64,000 bases of DNA. Origin: Calycina herbarum. Lineage: Eukaryota > Ascomycota > Leotiomycetes > Helotiales > Pezizellaceae. Where the stretch lies: the NCBI GenBank assembly GCA_001414485.1, contig LLEY01000061.1, positions 1-64,000 on the forward strand, read 5' to 3'. Position numbers and translations under genes: made by a program. Of this stretch, positions 31,386 to 43,323 are shown one piece after another (positions within the stretch are counted from its first letter, which is position 1; every line of letters begins with the position of its first letter). The notes beneath the pieces are model-generated. The model was not told the DNA's origin. It was given only the letters and a program-made list of their open reading frames with translations, and ran no database searches.

Positions 31386-34300
31386 TTATTTTTTTTCTTC
31401 CCCTAGACCCAGATCATTCCCATCCCGCTTCACCAACACATGGGAGGAATCCCTACACCGTTTCCCCTTATCCCAACAAGATGTACAAACATCATAATCT
31501 CCACACACATCACAGCTCCACCGAAACTCGTCCACCTCAATATTATTCTCACAGATGTCACAATACCATTGCCCATCAGTCTGGGATGCCGGTTGCCATG
31601 CCTTGACTAATTTGTGACCCCCGATGGAGCACCCCTTTCCAGTATCATAGCACGATACACAAACAAGGCAGCGTTCAAAGGGACAGGTAGAGCACCTCCA
31701 TGCATTGTGGATTTGGGTTTCTCCATTGCAGCGACCACACTTGAGATTTTGTTCCTGGAAGTGAGGCTTGTGTGTAGAGTGAACGCAACTGAGACCTTTG
31801 TTGTGGCAGGACATGCAAACCAGACCAAACCTGTCTGCACAGCTAGGTTGTCTGCACACGCACACCAACTCCGTTGTTGGAATACCATTCTCGCATACCT
31901 GGCATTGGAAACAGCAGGTTGCTTCAGCCGGGTCTGATTCCGTCGACTCGATCGTCTCAATTGGTTGCGAGGCCGCGCCACGAAGGTCTCGAAAATCGAC
32001 TTCCCGCTGACCAGAGACAAACCCTTGGTATAAACGAGGCGTAGCTGACGCCAGGTACCACGAGCTCACACGTCGGAGAGGCTTCGACATCGTATCATTC
32101 GGGAAAACACCCTTGAAAGGAAAACATGCCTCGAACTCGCAGGATTTTGTGCGTCGGTCTGCATCAGTTAGACCCCACTTATATGTCGTTTCATCCAACA
32201 GACAACTATCACGGAGATCGTCATAAAGTTTTTGAAGAGTCGTCGAGAAGAAGTTTCCTTCCCCGAATAAAACATCCGAGCGGTCAATGGCATCTGTTTT
32301 CAGAATCTTCCACCCTTCTGGTTCGCGCTCGCCCTCCATACAGATCAAGCAGGATCCCAATATCCATGCTGCCACAAGCGGGTCGAAGGGATTGTCAGCT
32401 GCTTTAAGCTTATAGAAGTTGTGGACCCTCTCTAGAATTGGGAGGGCTTCTTTGAATCGTTTTGCCTTGACCATGACCAGCCCCAGCTGCACCTGTGTTG
32501 CCACTGTTACCATGGCCTCTTTTCCCAGTGATTTGTGGTAGCCTTCAACGACTTTTTGATAGAGGCTTTCGGCCTCCTCGAGTTCGTTCATGGCCTCGTG
32601 GTATTTAGCTAGTCTACATGCGGCTCCTAAAACGAGCAAGTCTAGCCCGTCATGGTGCTTAGTGAAATCTTCATAAACTTGGTGCATCATTGCACCGCCT
32701 TCAATGGCACGTAGTTTCTACACGGGAAAGAATCAGTCCAGGATGAACAAAGGAAGGGCGAAATTCAAGAGGAGAAAATACCACGTAGATAGCGTGTCAC
32801 TGGTGATCTGAATTCTCAAGGAGACCAAGAAAATATTGCTTACATTTGTCTCAGTTTTGTTGAACCTATACCCCATCGAAATAACAGAACCAAGGAAGCT
32901 TTTTCTGTCGAGCGTATTTTTATGAAATGGTCCAGCAACTTCTTCTAAAATCTCAATCTGTTGGTGAAGAACAATTTCCGCTGCACACCAATTACGCTTG
33001 AAAACGTAAATCCCAGCTATCGCGCCTCGGGTAATGTAAGTGTCTCGGCTATGCGTTCCAACAAATTTTACTTGTCGCTCTAATGTCGCCAAATAAAGTT
33101 TTTCTGCTTCGTCTGCTCGAAATTGAAGCCCAAGACAAATTGCGACGTCGGTAGCTGCTTTTAGAGTCGATTTTGAATCAGGTCCTAGCTCTTTTGTCCG
33201 GTTCTGCGCATTCAATTAGCCAGTCTACAAATTTCCAACACCGGAGGACGCACCTCCAAAATTGTTCGAGCAAAGGACTCAACTTTGTCTTTGGTGTCCA
33301 TTGGTGCACCTGCAATATTTTGAACTAGCACACTAAATAAACAATCTTCCAAGCGCATAGTTGTACTTGAAAATGGACCCCAAGTAACGGTAGATCGTCT
33401 TATTGCGTCCCTCAGCATTTGTTCAGCTTCAACAGAGGATTCATGCGCACTCGCCATGTGTCCAACGCAGGATAAGGCCCAGCTTGAATCCTCGCCATAC
33501 ATTCGTTGGTAATTCTTCCAAGCTCGTTCATATGCGGCGAATGCTCCAACTTTATTGCCCTCATCCGCGAGCTGAAACCCGAGCCGCAGTACTGCGAGGG
33601 TTGTTCTATGATGATCCGGACCAAGCATTTTTTCAAAGTGAGCAAGTGCTTTGCGGATTAATACTCCAGCCTCTTGAGTTCTATAGAGGCACCGCCTAGA
33701 CTGTGCTATTGCACTTTCGCATTCCATTACCAATTCGTTATTTTCACCATGTAATGGTATGATCAAATCCATAATTAGTTTGTGGGTGTCAGCAGCTTTC
33801 TCGTACTGCTCTTGACCGCTATACGCAGAAGCAAGGGCAAATAGCACGACAACAGTCCTCATGTCGGTTTTTCCAACCGACTCCACGGTAGCCTTGTAGG
33901 ATTCTTGCAGCAAAGACTCTGCCTCCTTATAATTGGCTTGCGCTATATAACCCAAAGCAACAAGGCTCTTTGCACTCGCAACATCAAGACAATGGCCAGG
34001 CAGAGAATCCGAACGGATTTTCAATACCTTTTGAGCTCTTTGCATTGGAATATTGCTCAATGATCCTTCCAAGAAATATAGCCTAATGATCTCGTCTTCG
34101 ACATCCATAGAAGAGATTCCTGTGGATATATCGCGTTTGGATAGTTCCAGTAAAGGATCCGTGATACTTTCATACAGGAGTCGCGCTTGTTGATTCTGGC
34201 CTAATAATTTTAGACCGGCCGCAGTTCGAAATTTCAACTGAATGCACCTCACTGAGAGAATATCGGAAGTACCTAAGAGGTCCAAGAAACTTTGGGAGTG

Positions 34301-36228
34301 GGGAAGCAGCTGGCGACACCTCAAAGCATCTGTTTCTGTTGGGATAAGATCGTACACCCCGAGATGAGGAAAAACGTGTAAAAGGAACTTCTCAGCAGTC
34401 GTCTCCCAATCTATCGCCTGAGGCCAAGATCGAATTGCAATCCGGACGAGACGGTGCATGCTGAAGGTTGTCGAATCAGACGATCTTTGAACGAGACTGA
34501 AGGCAATCAGAGGTGTTATGGCTTCATGAAAATCATCCTCATCTTCCAATTCATCTTGTTGGAGAAGATATTGAGGGATATCGTGATAGTGTAAGCTTCC
34601 CATAACCTTCAAAAGACTGGCACTGGCGGGCGATTCATTCTCGATTTGCTCAAAACTGATTTGCCAAGTGGTAATAACAGTGTTGCTCTGTCCTTCTTCG
34701 CGAGCAAGGTCCTCATATGGATGCTCAAGCAGTTTTTGCCGTTTCTTGCTGTTGCTGTGGTTGAACAAGCGAAGATAATTTGAAGGTGTAATTTCCCTCT
34801 CCTTCATGTAAGCCGCAGCATGGCTTATTGCCAAGGGAAGGCACTCCAAGGCTTTCACTAGTTCAAGGCAATCCTGTGAAGTTTGAGAACTATCTTCATC
34901 AAGTCTGACTTGTAAAAGCTGTTGAGCTTCGCTGACATCCATATTTGGAATGTCGACAATCATCCCGACTCCAGTCAATTTCAGCGCAGCAATTCTGCTG
35001 CGAGTTGTGAACAATAATTTGCCATGGTTGCATTGCGGTAGGTACTTTAAGAAATTGAAACCAGTGCCATGCCCATCGGATTTCGCTCCGCTCAAGCTCC
35101 GCAGGTCATCAACGTTGTCAACTACCATAAGCCATGGTACAGTTTTCTCCCTCTGTAGCCATAATTTGATCAGATCTAGGCCATCATTTTGAGGATTGTC
35201 TACCCCTTCAATCTTCAAAGTCGATGCGATCTCACGATAACTTTGAGCAAAAGTGGTGCGAGACACAGCCGAGACCCATAAGCAGCAAAAACCCACCGAA
35301 GAGGCACGATATGCTATTTCCATGGCAATCTGTGATTTTCCCACACCACCCAGACCATATAAAGCGACTCTGTTGTTCGACTTGGGTAACTCCAACTTAC
35401 GTTTCACTTCTTCCAAGACAGATTCTCTGCCTACGAAATTTCCATTTCTCGCATATGGAATACTGGTCTTTATTGCTTCAATCGTAGCGACAGATTTTGT
35501 ATCCCTAGGAACGGAACGGTAGAGAAGCTCTTGTATATTTATTTCGATTGATGATACAGTCGAACCCACCTCGTCCAATTTTGTGAAGGCACCCCGTTTG
35601 AAGCTGTCCTGCGATGCCTGGAGAGACGTCACCCCGCGATTGATCGATTCGAGTTGTGTCTGTACGTTGTATTCGAAAATGCCGTGGCTCCATAGCATCC
35701 CAACTAGAGTTACATTCGTCGCAACCCCAAGATCTCTAATTGTAAATAGTAAGCATTGGGCAACTAAGTCCAAGAACGCAACACATACCCTCGCATTACA
35801 CCCAGCATACCACTCATCTGATTGACATATGCCCCCGTTTTATTTTTGAGGTCGACAAGTTTGGGCTTGTCCGCGACCACGATGATCTTCTTCCAGAGTT
35901 GTTTGGACCTAGAAACATCCGTGGGGATCGCACGATCGATTCGGTAGATCCAGTGTTGTAGCTCTTTCTGGCAGTTCTTCAGGAGATTTGCCATTCTGGT
36001 TCTCGTCAAGAGAGTAGTTGCTTGCACCACGGAAGGCGACTCTGCCAAACGTTTCGTCTCTTCCATGAGATTCTGCAAATCTTCAAGAGATTTGGAGACC
36101 CCCTCGATCTCTTCTTCAGCAGCAGCATAGCTTGCGCAAAGGTCTCTGATCTGGATCGTCGTGGTAATGGCTTGAGCAGCGAGACCGGCAAGCCCAAGAA
36201 CCCCAGCAAAGGCTGCTGCCGTCTCCAT
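31386..36228 (-). CDS. STAND/NLR-type protein: Helo-like N-terminus, NB-ARC, TPRs, C-terminal ZZ-type zinc fingers
   Basis: Likely a nucleotide-switch receptor of the fungal NLR-like class (self/non-self recognition or heterokaryon incompatibility); role inferred from architecture. Exons 36228-35789, 35735-33254, 33203-32844 and 32717-31386 give 1,537 residues. The N-terminal 140 residues (AAAFAGVLGLAGLAAQA, then amphipathic helices) match Helo-like STAND N-termini. NB-ARC: Walker A GLGGVGKS at about 275, Walker B WLMVVDNVD at about 350, LLFTTRSR, and LECLPLAISHAAAYM (GLPL-like). Residues about 640-1200 are TPR helices, for example ADEAEKLYLATLERQ. Residues about 1375-1530 carry three Cys/His units (CQVCENGI, CGRCNGE, CDICENN, each followed by a second CxxC and His), resembling ZZ fingers. 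Intact, with no internal stop. The stop falls in an A8 run (see findings). It is divergent from the NACHT pseudogene 932 bp away. Confidence 0.85.
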
Positions 36229-37160
36229 CGCGTGTTTTGGCGACTCGAGATGGATAGCAGACTGGTGCCATTACACTTGCGCTGAAGCAGTATTGCTGAA
36301 GATCCCCAGGCTTTGGTGGGCTAGACCTAGGTGGGGATTGCAAGAAACGCGACCGCGCAAGCGCCGCCATGATTGGTGCTATGTACGAGGATTTTGGCAA
36401 GGCGATTGTCAAAATTAATAACAGACAAGGCTCCCGTCAAACTCCGAATTCATTTTCGGCAACCTCGGCCCGACTCCGATGGCTCAACGGATCTGTTGGG
36501 ATCTATTTTTTAATTTGTTGTAATCGCGCAACTGTGGAAGATTCTCTGGCCTCTTATCCTACGATCTTTATCACTTGATGCTCTTTATCACCTCCCGATG
36601 GGGTCACAGAGTCACACACGGTACGAGTATAGTGTTTGAGCTTGATTGGAATTTGAAGAACAGACAATATTGAGGGGCGTGGATTGCTGTGCGGAAGTTC
36701 TAGAGCATGAGAACGATCGGAGGTTGCAAATAAACAAGATCCGACGAGGTAATAGTTGGAAGATGGATCAACAAGGTGCTCCAAAATTCCTCTAGTTTTC
36801 CCGAATTTCCCCTATTGCCAAATTATCAACAAGAGTATGTATGTCAATTGTGGAGCTTCCATTGACCAAGAAGAGTTTCAAAAAGGGGGTGAGTCACGTG
36901 CTGGTCAATGCGTGTCAACTTTTCAATCTTTGGTCACGTTGTGGGCAGAACAAAAGTCGAAATCGAGTTGCGTCTCTTTTTTTTACTTCGGCCTATCGGA
37001 ACGCAAGCCCTGGAAGTTACAGGATCACCTATGGTTCGGAAAAATGCCACTATGTCTCGCCTGGGTTACATTGCTATTGTTAGACAAGAGCTGAAAAGAG
37101 CTCCGGTGTAACATATGCAACAGGTCAGTCACAACTCCTCTCAATTCCAACTATCCAACG
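36229..37160. promoter_or_regulatory. Divergent intergenic region between two NLR-type genes
   Basis: 932 bp between the start of the NB-ARC gene (minus) and that of the NACHT pseudogene (plus). It must contain both promoters. A stretch at about 36,534-36,590 resembles the sequence just 3' of the NB-ARC gene (see findings). TCACGTGC occurs at about 36,893. Open frames here (36554-36784, 36756-37094) have no domain. Confidence 0.5.
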
Positions 37161-40111
37161 ATGGACCCTTTATCTGCTCTCGGTGTTGCTGGAAACATCG
37201 TTCAGTTCATAGATTTTAGCTGCAAGCTGATATCTACTGGGCAAAAAATTCATGGATCAGCGAGCGGTGCTCTTGTGGAAAATCTAGAGATTGAAGCAAT
37301 AGCAGCGAGTATCCAAGACTTGAGCAGCAAAGTTGACGAGTCTTTAGTCACAATATTACGAGTTCCTAAAGCTGTCGGATCAAATAGAGCCAATGGAGAG
37401 AACGCAATATCTTCAATAAATGCAAACAATGCATCCATACTTGAGGTCTGCCAGCACTGCTCGAATGTTGGCGGAGAATTGCAGGAAGCTCTACAAAGTA
37501 TCAAAATTCGAGGTTCTCATCGGGAATGGAACTCTTTTCGTGCGGCTCTTAGATCTGTTTGGGATGAGCCGAAAGTAGAGGAAATCTTTCGTAGGTTACA
37601 GCGACTCCGCGACCAGTTGGATTCAGCCATTTTGGTTTCAATTCGGTAAGTTTATTCCTATGTATAATTCAGTGCCATACTGATGTGTTCTCAGGCAAAA
37701 GATCGACAATTCTCAACGGCAAAACCTCAAAGTGGTTGGACGAGTTGAAGATGTCATGAACAATACTTTATCTATTGAAAATACACTTCTAGGGCATATG
37801 CAACAAACCAAAAAATGGCAAGCAGACGTCATCTCAGCCATTTACCAAAGCAGATGGCAAACTCGTGAGAATGTTCAAGAATTTTCGTTGAAACTGTCGG
37901 GAATGGCAAAAGCACAGCGAGGCGACGAATTGAAATTAAAGCTACTAGACCGTCTAAAGTTTCCTGGGATGATTGATCGCAAAGCTAGGATAGCACAAGC
38001 GCATCAAAAGACCTTCCAATGGATTTATCACGATCCAGAAGGTATTCATGCTCCAAAGTTTGCTTTCCAGTGCTGTCTTACTCCCTCGGAGCGCCCTCAT
38101 GAAAATAAACTGATCAAAATAAATCTATCCAGAAGGTAAGAGACCCTGGGGGAACTTCGTAAAATGGTTAGAAAGTAAAAACCACCAAAGCGACAATATT
38201 TACTAGATCACCGGCTCTGGAAAGTCGACATTAATGAAGTAGCTCTCTGATAATAATCAAACGTGGGAGCACCTGGGAATTTGGACCGAAGATACACCTG
38301 TAATTGGTGCTGGTTTCTTCTTTTGGAATTCAGGTAAGTCATTATGGCTTTCCGGCTGCTGGATTCAAGATTTGAACTGACTTCATATAATCGTGGGCGA
38401 TGAAATGCAAATGTCCAGCCTAGGTTTGCTACAGACTCTACTTTTCAATTGCCTACGCCAAAAGCAAAGTCTTATACCAATTGTCTTTCCAGAAAGATGG
38501 CATTCCTGTCAGCTTTTTGGCGATAATTTTCATCCTTGGGGATGGGAAGAACTCAGCACAGCTATGAAAATATTTGTCGGGGAGGCCAACAAGACAAACA
38601 AGATCTTTCTCATTGTCGATAGCCTTGACGAATTCAGCGGCGACCATGATGAGCTTATCAAATTCATTCAAGACTTGTCGAAACACAACGGCATAAAGCT
38701 ATGTCTAGCCAGCCGTCCCTGGCTCGTTTTCGAAGATGCCTTTAGCCAACTACCCAGTCTCATGTTGCAGGACCTTACATACACCGATATCGAAATATTC
38801 GTGAACAGTCGACTAGGCGAAAATCTACGATTTTGTCAATTGCAGAAACGAGAGCCTTCATACGCAAAGGACCTGATTGACCAAATTACGACCAAATCAG
38901 CAGGGGTCTTTCTATGGATTAATCTTGTCGTTCGTTCGTTGCTGTCGGGTCTGGCAAATTCAGATCGGTTATCCGATCTTTCCAGACGGCTGGCTCTCAT
39001 GCCAGCAGATCTAGAAGATCTCTACACCAGCATATTGCGGAGCCTGGATCGCTTTTACCTCGACCACGCATCACAATTGTTCCAACTCGTTCGGGCATCT
39101 TCAGAACCACTTTCGCTCTTGGAACTTTCCTATGCAGATGTGGAGGATCCACACCTTGCGATACGATCAGAAATTAGGGCCCTAACACTAGACGAGGAGC
39201 AATATCGATGTGAAGGCATGAAGCGACGATTAAATAGCAGGTGCAAGAGGTTACTTGAAGTCCCAGCACTTCAAATAGCCATGACAGCCAGCTCGAGTCC
39301 TTGCAGCCCAAGGAAGATAGACACTCATATAATAACAATGACGACAGCAGCTTAGGCGAATCCTGGTCAATAATACCCACTCAAGCTCCTTCAGTATCCT
39401 TTCCCGATGAGCTCTCCTACAACCAAGGAAGGCACCACAAGTCACTTGCCCTTCAAAACACAATGTTCTATCTATACTGCAGTACAATCGCAACATCAAG
39501 CGGGCTATTTGAATACAACAGACGTGGATGGAGTTCCACTGTTGACACTTGCTCTTTTGAATTTTGAAACATTTTCTACACTCAGGATGAGACTCATCAG
39601 ACAATTGTTAGAGTGTGGGGCAAATGTCAATCAGGCATATCAAAGAGATCTAGGGGCCCATCACGATGAACGACATCGCTACCGCGAAGTAACGCCGTGG
39701 CAAGACCTCATCGCTGGGGCTGTCATTGATTCGAGATGGGAAACCCATCCTTGTTATGATCTGATAATGAGTAATTGGGTGGAGCTAGCCGTGAGTTTTA
39801 TCGCGCATGGGGCCAAGAGTGAGATTGATCTTAAAGACAAAAGCATAGAATGTATTAGGAGAGGATTCTGGAGATGGAATCCCGGAAAGGCGAGGGAACT
39901 AGAAAGCATCATCTTTGAACAAGCAAGCAATGTGCCAAAGAGTACAAACATCAAGAATTTCAAGTTTACCGGAATCTTCTCTCGGAAAGGCAATAGGTAA
40001 GTTGTTACTTATGTTGAAATTTAACAAACGGAACTTTATTGATTGTGAATTAGGTCGACGAAAGAAAAAAGATTCTCTTGGCGAGCTCTTTCTTTGAGTT
40101 CTAATAGGTGA
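37161..40111 (+). pseudogene. NACHT-domain STAND/NLR-type gene, broken
   Basis: Starts MDPLSALGVAGNIVQFIDF, the helical N-terminus common to fungal NACHT proteins. Exon 1 is 37161-37646, a 48-bp intron follows, and the frame resumes at 37695 with the usual linker (FPGMIDRKARIAQAHQKTFQWIYHDPEG). It then degenerates: the frame shifts before 38140. The P-loop segment near 38,205-38,245 reads ITGSGKSTLMK, three residues shorter than the typical ITGKPGSGKST, with TAG stops just before and just after. A clean NACHT second half resumes about 38393: IFLIVDSLDEF (Walker B) and LCLASRPW (sensor), to about 39,350. After another frame change an ankyrin-like tail (LLECGANVNQA, 39,600) runs to 39,996 and a probable last exon 40054-40111. 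Both P-loop stops fit RIP-type change (TGG to TAG, CAG to TAG). Confidence 0.8.
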
Positions 40112-40623
40112 GGTAGCCTTTTGCATTCGATATAGAACTTGTTGCGAATCGGAAAGGCTTCAGGCTCCAGCTTCAAGGCTGTTAAGCGATAGGGCCGCCG
40201 AAATACGGGAGATGTGCAGCGAAGGATACCACCCTGGCTTCCCGAAGGATGTTTCACAAGGGCTGTAGGTTGGTAGATGTCGTGCAGATTAGATGATCTA
40301 ACTCGGAATAGTGGTGAAAACTGCTTAGCGAGGTAGCACGTTAGACACTTGTGTGCTGTACTAATGGTCTCTCGTCAACAATATATGCTTCGTATCCAGA
40401 GTTGGAAATTTGTCGAAGATTGCATATCTTCTTGTATACGAGCTGAAAATACAGCTGTCGGCAGCCGCCTAAATAAGAAATCAATTCGCAACACCAAAAC
40501 TTGCTTTTTCCCGCCACCGTCACACAGCTGTAACCCCGCTTCTCAACGCCAACTTCACAAGCTTTCTTGAATTGTAACTGATTGCCGAAATAATTGCTGC
40601 CTTCTTGTTATCAATTGCAACTA
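40112..40623. other. Intergenic
   Basis: About 510 bp between the NACHT pseudogene and the glycosyltransferase start; promoter of the latter presumed. No gene is seen. Confidence 0.5.
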
Positions 40624-41748
40624 ATGTTCCTTCGTAATTCGGTATGGCCCAGCAATTTAGCGGGTCTAAACATTCACTTAGCAATTCTTCCGCTCATTTT
40701 ACTCTTCTTTGCGTGGTGGTCTAGAAGTACAGCCAACTCAGCCGCTCAGCAAGCCCATAACGCAGCAGCAAATAGAACCCTAGGGGTGAGTGAAGCTCCC
40801 CACGAAAACCGCCTCATTCCTCAAAAACTAATCTTCTCAAACAAGTTCCAAAAGATTCTCGCGATATCCAAAGAGCCCAGCTGGCGAACAATCGGACTCC
40901 TGGCAGCAGCAGATCCCACAGGCCTAGATATCACGATCCCAACCCAACCACTGAACCCCCCAGCCTTCGTGTCAGCATTCTCCAAACTCGGCTCAGGGGA
41001 ACAGGGGGTGAAAACACCAAAACATGGCTCGGCTTTAGCATGGTTAGCACATCTCGACATGATTAAATTCGTTATCGCTTCTGGATTTACTAGTGCTTTA
41101 ATTCTAGAGGATGATGTTGACTGGGATGTGGATATTTTGAGGCAGATGCAGTTGGTTTCTATTCATATTCGGGAATTGACGAGTATGGATTCGAAGGATG
41201 GGACTCCGTATGGGAGCAATTGGGATATTTTGTGGTTGGGGCATTGTGGCGAGAGGTCTGATTTGGAAATCAGACATGTGCAATATCCGGATGAGACGAG
41301 GATTGATGTTCAGTTGTACTCGGGTTGGTCGAAAAAATACTGGATGAATGATATTCCACCTGGTCATCGAAGGATACAGAAGGCTATGAATCCTGTTTGC
41401 ACTTTTGCGTATGCCATCACCAAGGAAAGTGCTCAGAAAGTACTTAATTCCCTTGGTCGCGGGGCGGATGAGGCTTACGATGTTGCTATGCAGCATCAGT
41501 GTGTGGTGGGCAATTTGAGATGTTTGGTTGTCACTCCTCAATTGTTCAATCACCATGAACCTAGTGAGGAATCGGGGTATATCAGTATTGTAGGAGAGGG
41601 AGATGGTGGAGGCACTTCTGCCATTTTGCAGTACGCTGAGGGGATGACGGCAAACATTGCACAGAGTGCTCGTTGCAAAGCATTGTTTAACGATACATGT
41701 CTTGCACCATCAACCGAACCAAATTTTCTTGATCCAGTGCCGGGTTGA
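40624..41748 (+). CDS. GT25-family (LPS-type) glycosyltransferase, type II membrane protein
   Basis: Single exon, 374 residues from the first ATG at 40624. Residues 17-33 (LNIHLAILPLILLFFAWW) are a signal anchor, so the catalytic domain should face the Golgi lumen. The enzyme core includes NKFQKILAISKEPSWRTIGL (fold start), SAFSKLGSGEQG, and HLDMIKFVIASGFTSALILEDDVDWD, whose EDD is the DxD-like metal and sugar-nucleotide site of the family. This is followed by WDILWLGHCGER and CTFAYAITKESAQKVL, then the His-containing ending VVTPQLFNHHEP. These match fungal proteins annotated as glycosyltransferase family 25. Substrate and product are unknown. In-frame codons upstream of 40624 lack an ATG. 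No sign of damage despite lying between NLR pseudogenes. Confidence 0.85.
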   Translation: MFLRNSVWPSNLAGLNIHLAILPLILLFFAWWSRSTANSAAQQAHNAAANRTLGVSEAPHENRLIPQKLIFSNKFQKILAISKEPSWRTIGLLAAADPTGLDITIPTQPLNPPAFVSAFSKLGSGEQGVKTPKHGSALAWLAHLDMIKFVIASGFTSALILEDDVDWDVDILRQMQLVSIHIRELTSMDSKDGTPYGSNWDILWLGHCGERSDLEIRHVQYPDETRIDVQLYSGWSKKYWMNDIPPGHRRIQKAMNPVCTFAYAITKESAQKVLNSLGRGADEAYDVAMQHQCVVGNLRCLVVTPQLFNHHEPSEESGYISIVGEGDGGGTSAILQYAEGMTANIAQSARCKALFNDTCLAPSTEPNFLDPVPG

Positions 41749-42235
41749 ACGAAGATGGTAACGATGAAAGGTTTTTTTAAACTTAGTAAGTCACTTCAAC
41801 TACCGTGGCCAATTGTACTAAGTCTCAAAAGAAGGGGAGAGAGTTCGAGGGGATTTGTTACAAATCGCTTCACACAAAAGATTTAGAGATTTGTCGACGA
41901 ATCAATTATAAGCAGTAGTGACTTTTTTACCCCTAGTAATGTTGTCCATCATTGCATTTGAAGGGCACTTGAAAGGAAAGATCCAATTGCAAACGCGACC
42001 AGAAACTCGATTTGAAAAGCAACTGAAAAGAAAATACAGCATGCTTCCTCATTTTCGTGTTGCGATGAAACGCGAGAAAGTCGGGATTGAAGACAACCCA
42101 AAGCCTTCGAGGGAATCTTTAATGAGGACACACCACGATATGGTCGACTCTAAATGGGTAGTGACATCGGATCCGCACTCATGTTCCAGGCCAAAGACCC
42201 GAGTGAGTTCGACGGGAGCGTTGGGGTGTCGCAGT
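41749..42235. other. Convergent intergenic
   Basis: About 490 bp between convergent 3' ends of the glycosyltransferase and the ExoX-C-like gene. An open plus frame at 41918-42319 overlaps the latter antisense and has no domain; taken as spurious. Confidence 0.5.
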
Positions 42236-43081
42236 TCAAAAGGGGCAGGAGCGAGAGAAGGTCGAGCGTCGAGGTGGCAAGTGGAGGTGACGAGGTCGAG
42301 GTCGAGGTCGAGTCATTGATCCATAATCCAAGTTCTCCACAATCTCCCTCTCCCTCTCCTCACTCTTCTTCTTGAACTCAATAAGCGCCCTGTTCGCGGC
42401 TCCCTCGGAGAACTCGGATTTGACGAGCTCAAAAGCATGATACAACCAGTATTTCGTTGCGCCTTTTGTATTGCCATGATATGCTTTTGGTAATACCTCT
42501 AAGTTCCGATGAGATTGCTGGAAGTATTTCCATGCGTCTTTTCCGGTGATCCTGAGATCTTCTTTCGTGAAGTCGTCGCGGAATTGGGAGGGTGCCATCT
42601 TTAAATCAGGCGGGATGAATGATTTGGTAACAGGTAGTGAAGTGGCAAGAGCTGTGGACCGCGAGTTTTGGCTGACATTTTGCTCTCGAGGTGCGGTCGC
42701 TTTTATTTCTGGTTGGGCCGAAGGTTGAGGCAAAGGTCGTTTCGGAGGTTGAGTACTCTCGATTGAGGATGAAGGGGTCAGGTAGGGAATAAGGGCTTCT
42801 CGTAGATCTGGGCGCGTCTTTCCAATACGTGCTTTGATTAACCAGTCGATATAAGGAGTGTCACGTCTCCAGACTTCCTCCAATGTCTTTCCCTTGTGCT
42901 TTCCGAAATTTAGACGGTACTCGTTGATATCTTGAGGTGCATTCCCGACTCCATCTTCCGCTTCGCGTTTGTAAGTAGTAGGGGATGCGACATTCTGCGT
43001 GAAGAGAGAAGCACTTGCTTGATATGATGCGAGTGTTTCATTGCTAGGAGCTGAGAGAGGGTCTGAAATGTCGGACTTCAT
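42236..43081 (-). CDS. Protein with an ExoX-C-like domain
   Basis: Single exon, 281 residues. Residues about 53-90 (RLNFGKHKGKTLEEVWRRD and TPYIDWLIK) match the small domain found at the C-terminus of exodeoxyribonuclease X-like proteins, where it is thought to aid DNA binding; there is no exonuclease domain here. The middle is a Pro/Ser-rich linker. The second half (LRITGKDAWKYFQQSHRNLEV, KAYHGNTKGATKYWLYHAFELVKSEF) is helical and charged. The last 25 residues are Arg/Pro-rich, produced by a 6-bp GAGGTC tandem repeat (about 42,285-42,312), and may be a recent frame extension. Such proteins are common and uncharacterised in fungi. Its upstream region contains a MITE 243 bp from the start codon. 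Confidence 0.7.
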   Translation of the reverse strand: MKSDISDPLSAPSNETLASYQASASLFTQNVASPTTYKREAEDGVGNAPQDINEYRLNFGKHKGKTLEEVWRRDTPYIDWLIKARIGKTRPDLREALIPYLTPSSSIESTQPPKRPLPQPSAQPEIKATAPREQNVSQNSRSTALATSLPVTKSFIPPDLKMAPSQFRDDFTKEDLRITGKDAWKYFQQSHRNLEVLPKAYHGNTKGATKYWLYHAFELVKSEFSEGAANRALIEFKKKSEEREREIVENLDYGSMTRPRPRPRHLHLPPRRSTFSRSCPF

Positions 43082-43323
43082 GGCGTTTGCCTAGTTTGAA
43101 GGAGAATTGGTGATTTCCTGGATGCAGAAGAGTGGAAGGAAAATAGCGACGCGCAAGGGAATTGATAACAGAAGCGCATCTCTTGAAAGTAAGGACGGCC
43201 AATGCTTATTATTTTGTAAAAACCAATCGTAATCGTGTTCTTGAAGGCTCATCGTTCACCGACTGCGAAGTTGCCGACCAGAATTAGGCGAGTCTGCTTG
43301 ACTATGAAGGTGAATTTAAAGTA

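Noticed and set aside
41918..42319. 133-codon open frame on plus
   Set aside because: Overlaps the ExoX-C-like gene antisense, has an Arg/Ser low-complexity end and no domain.
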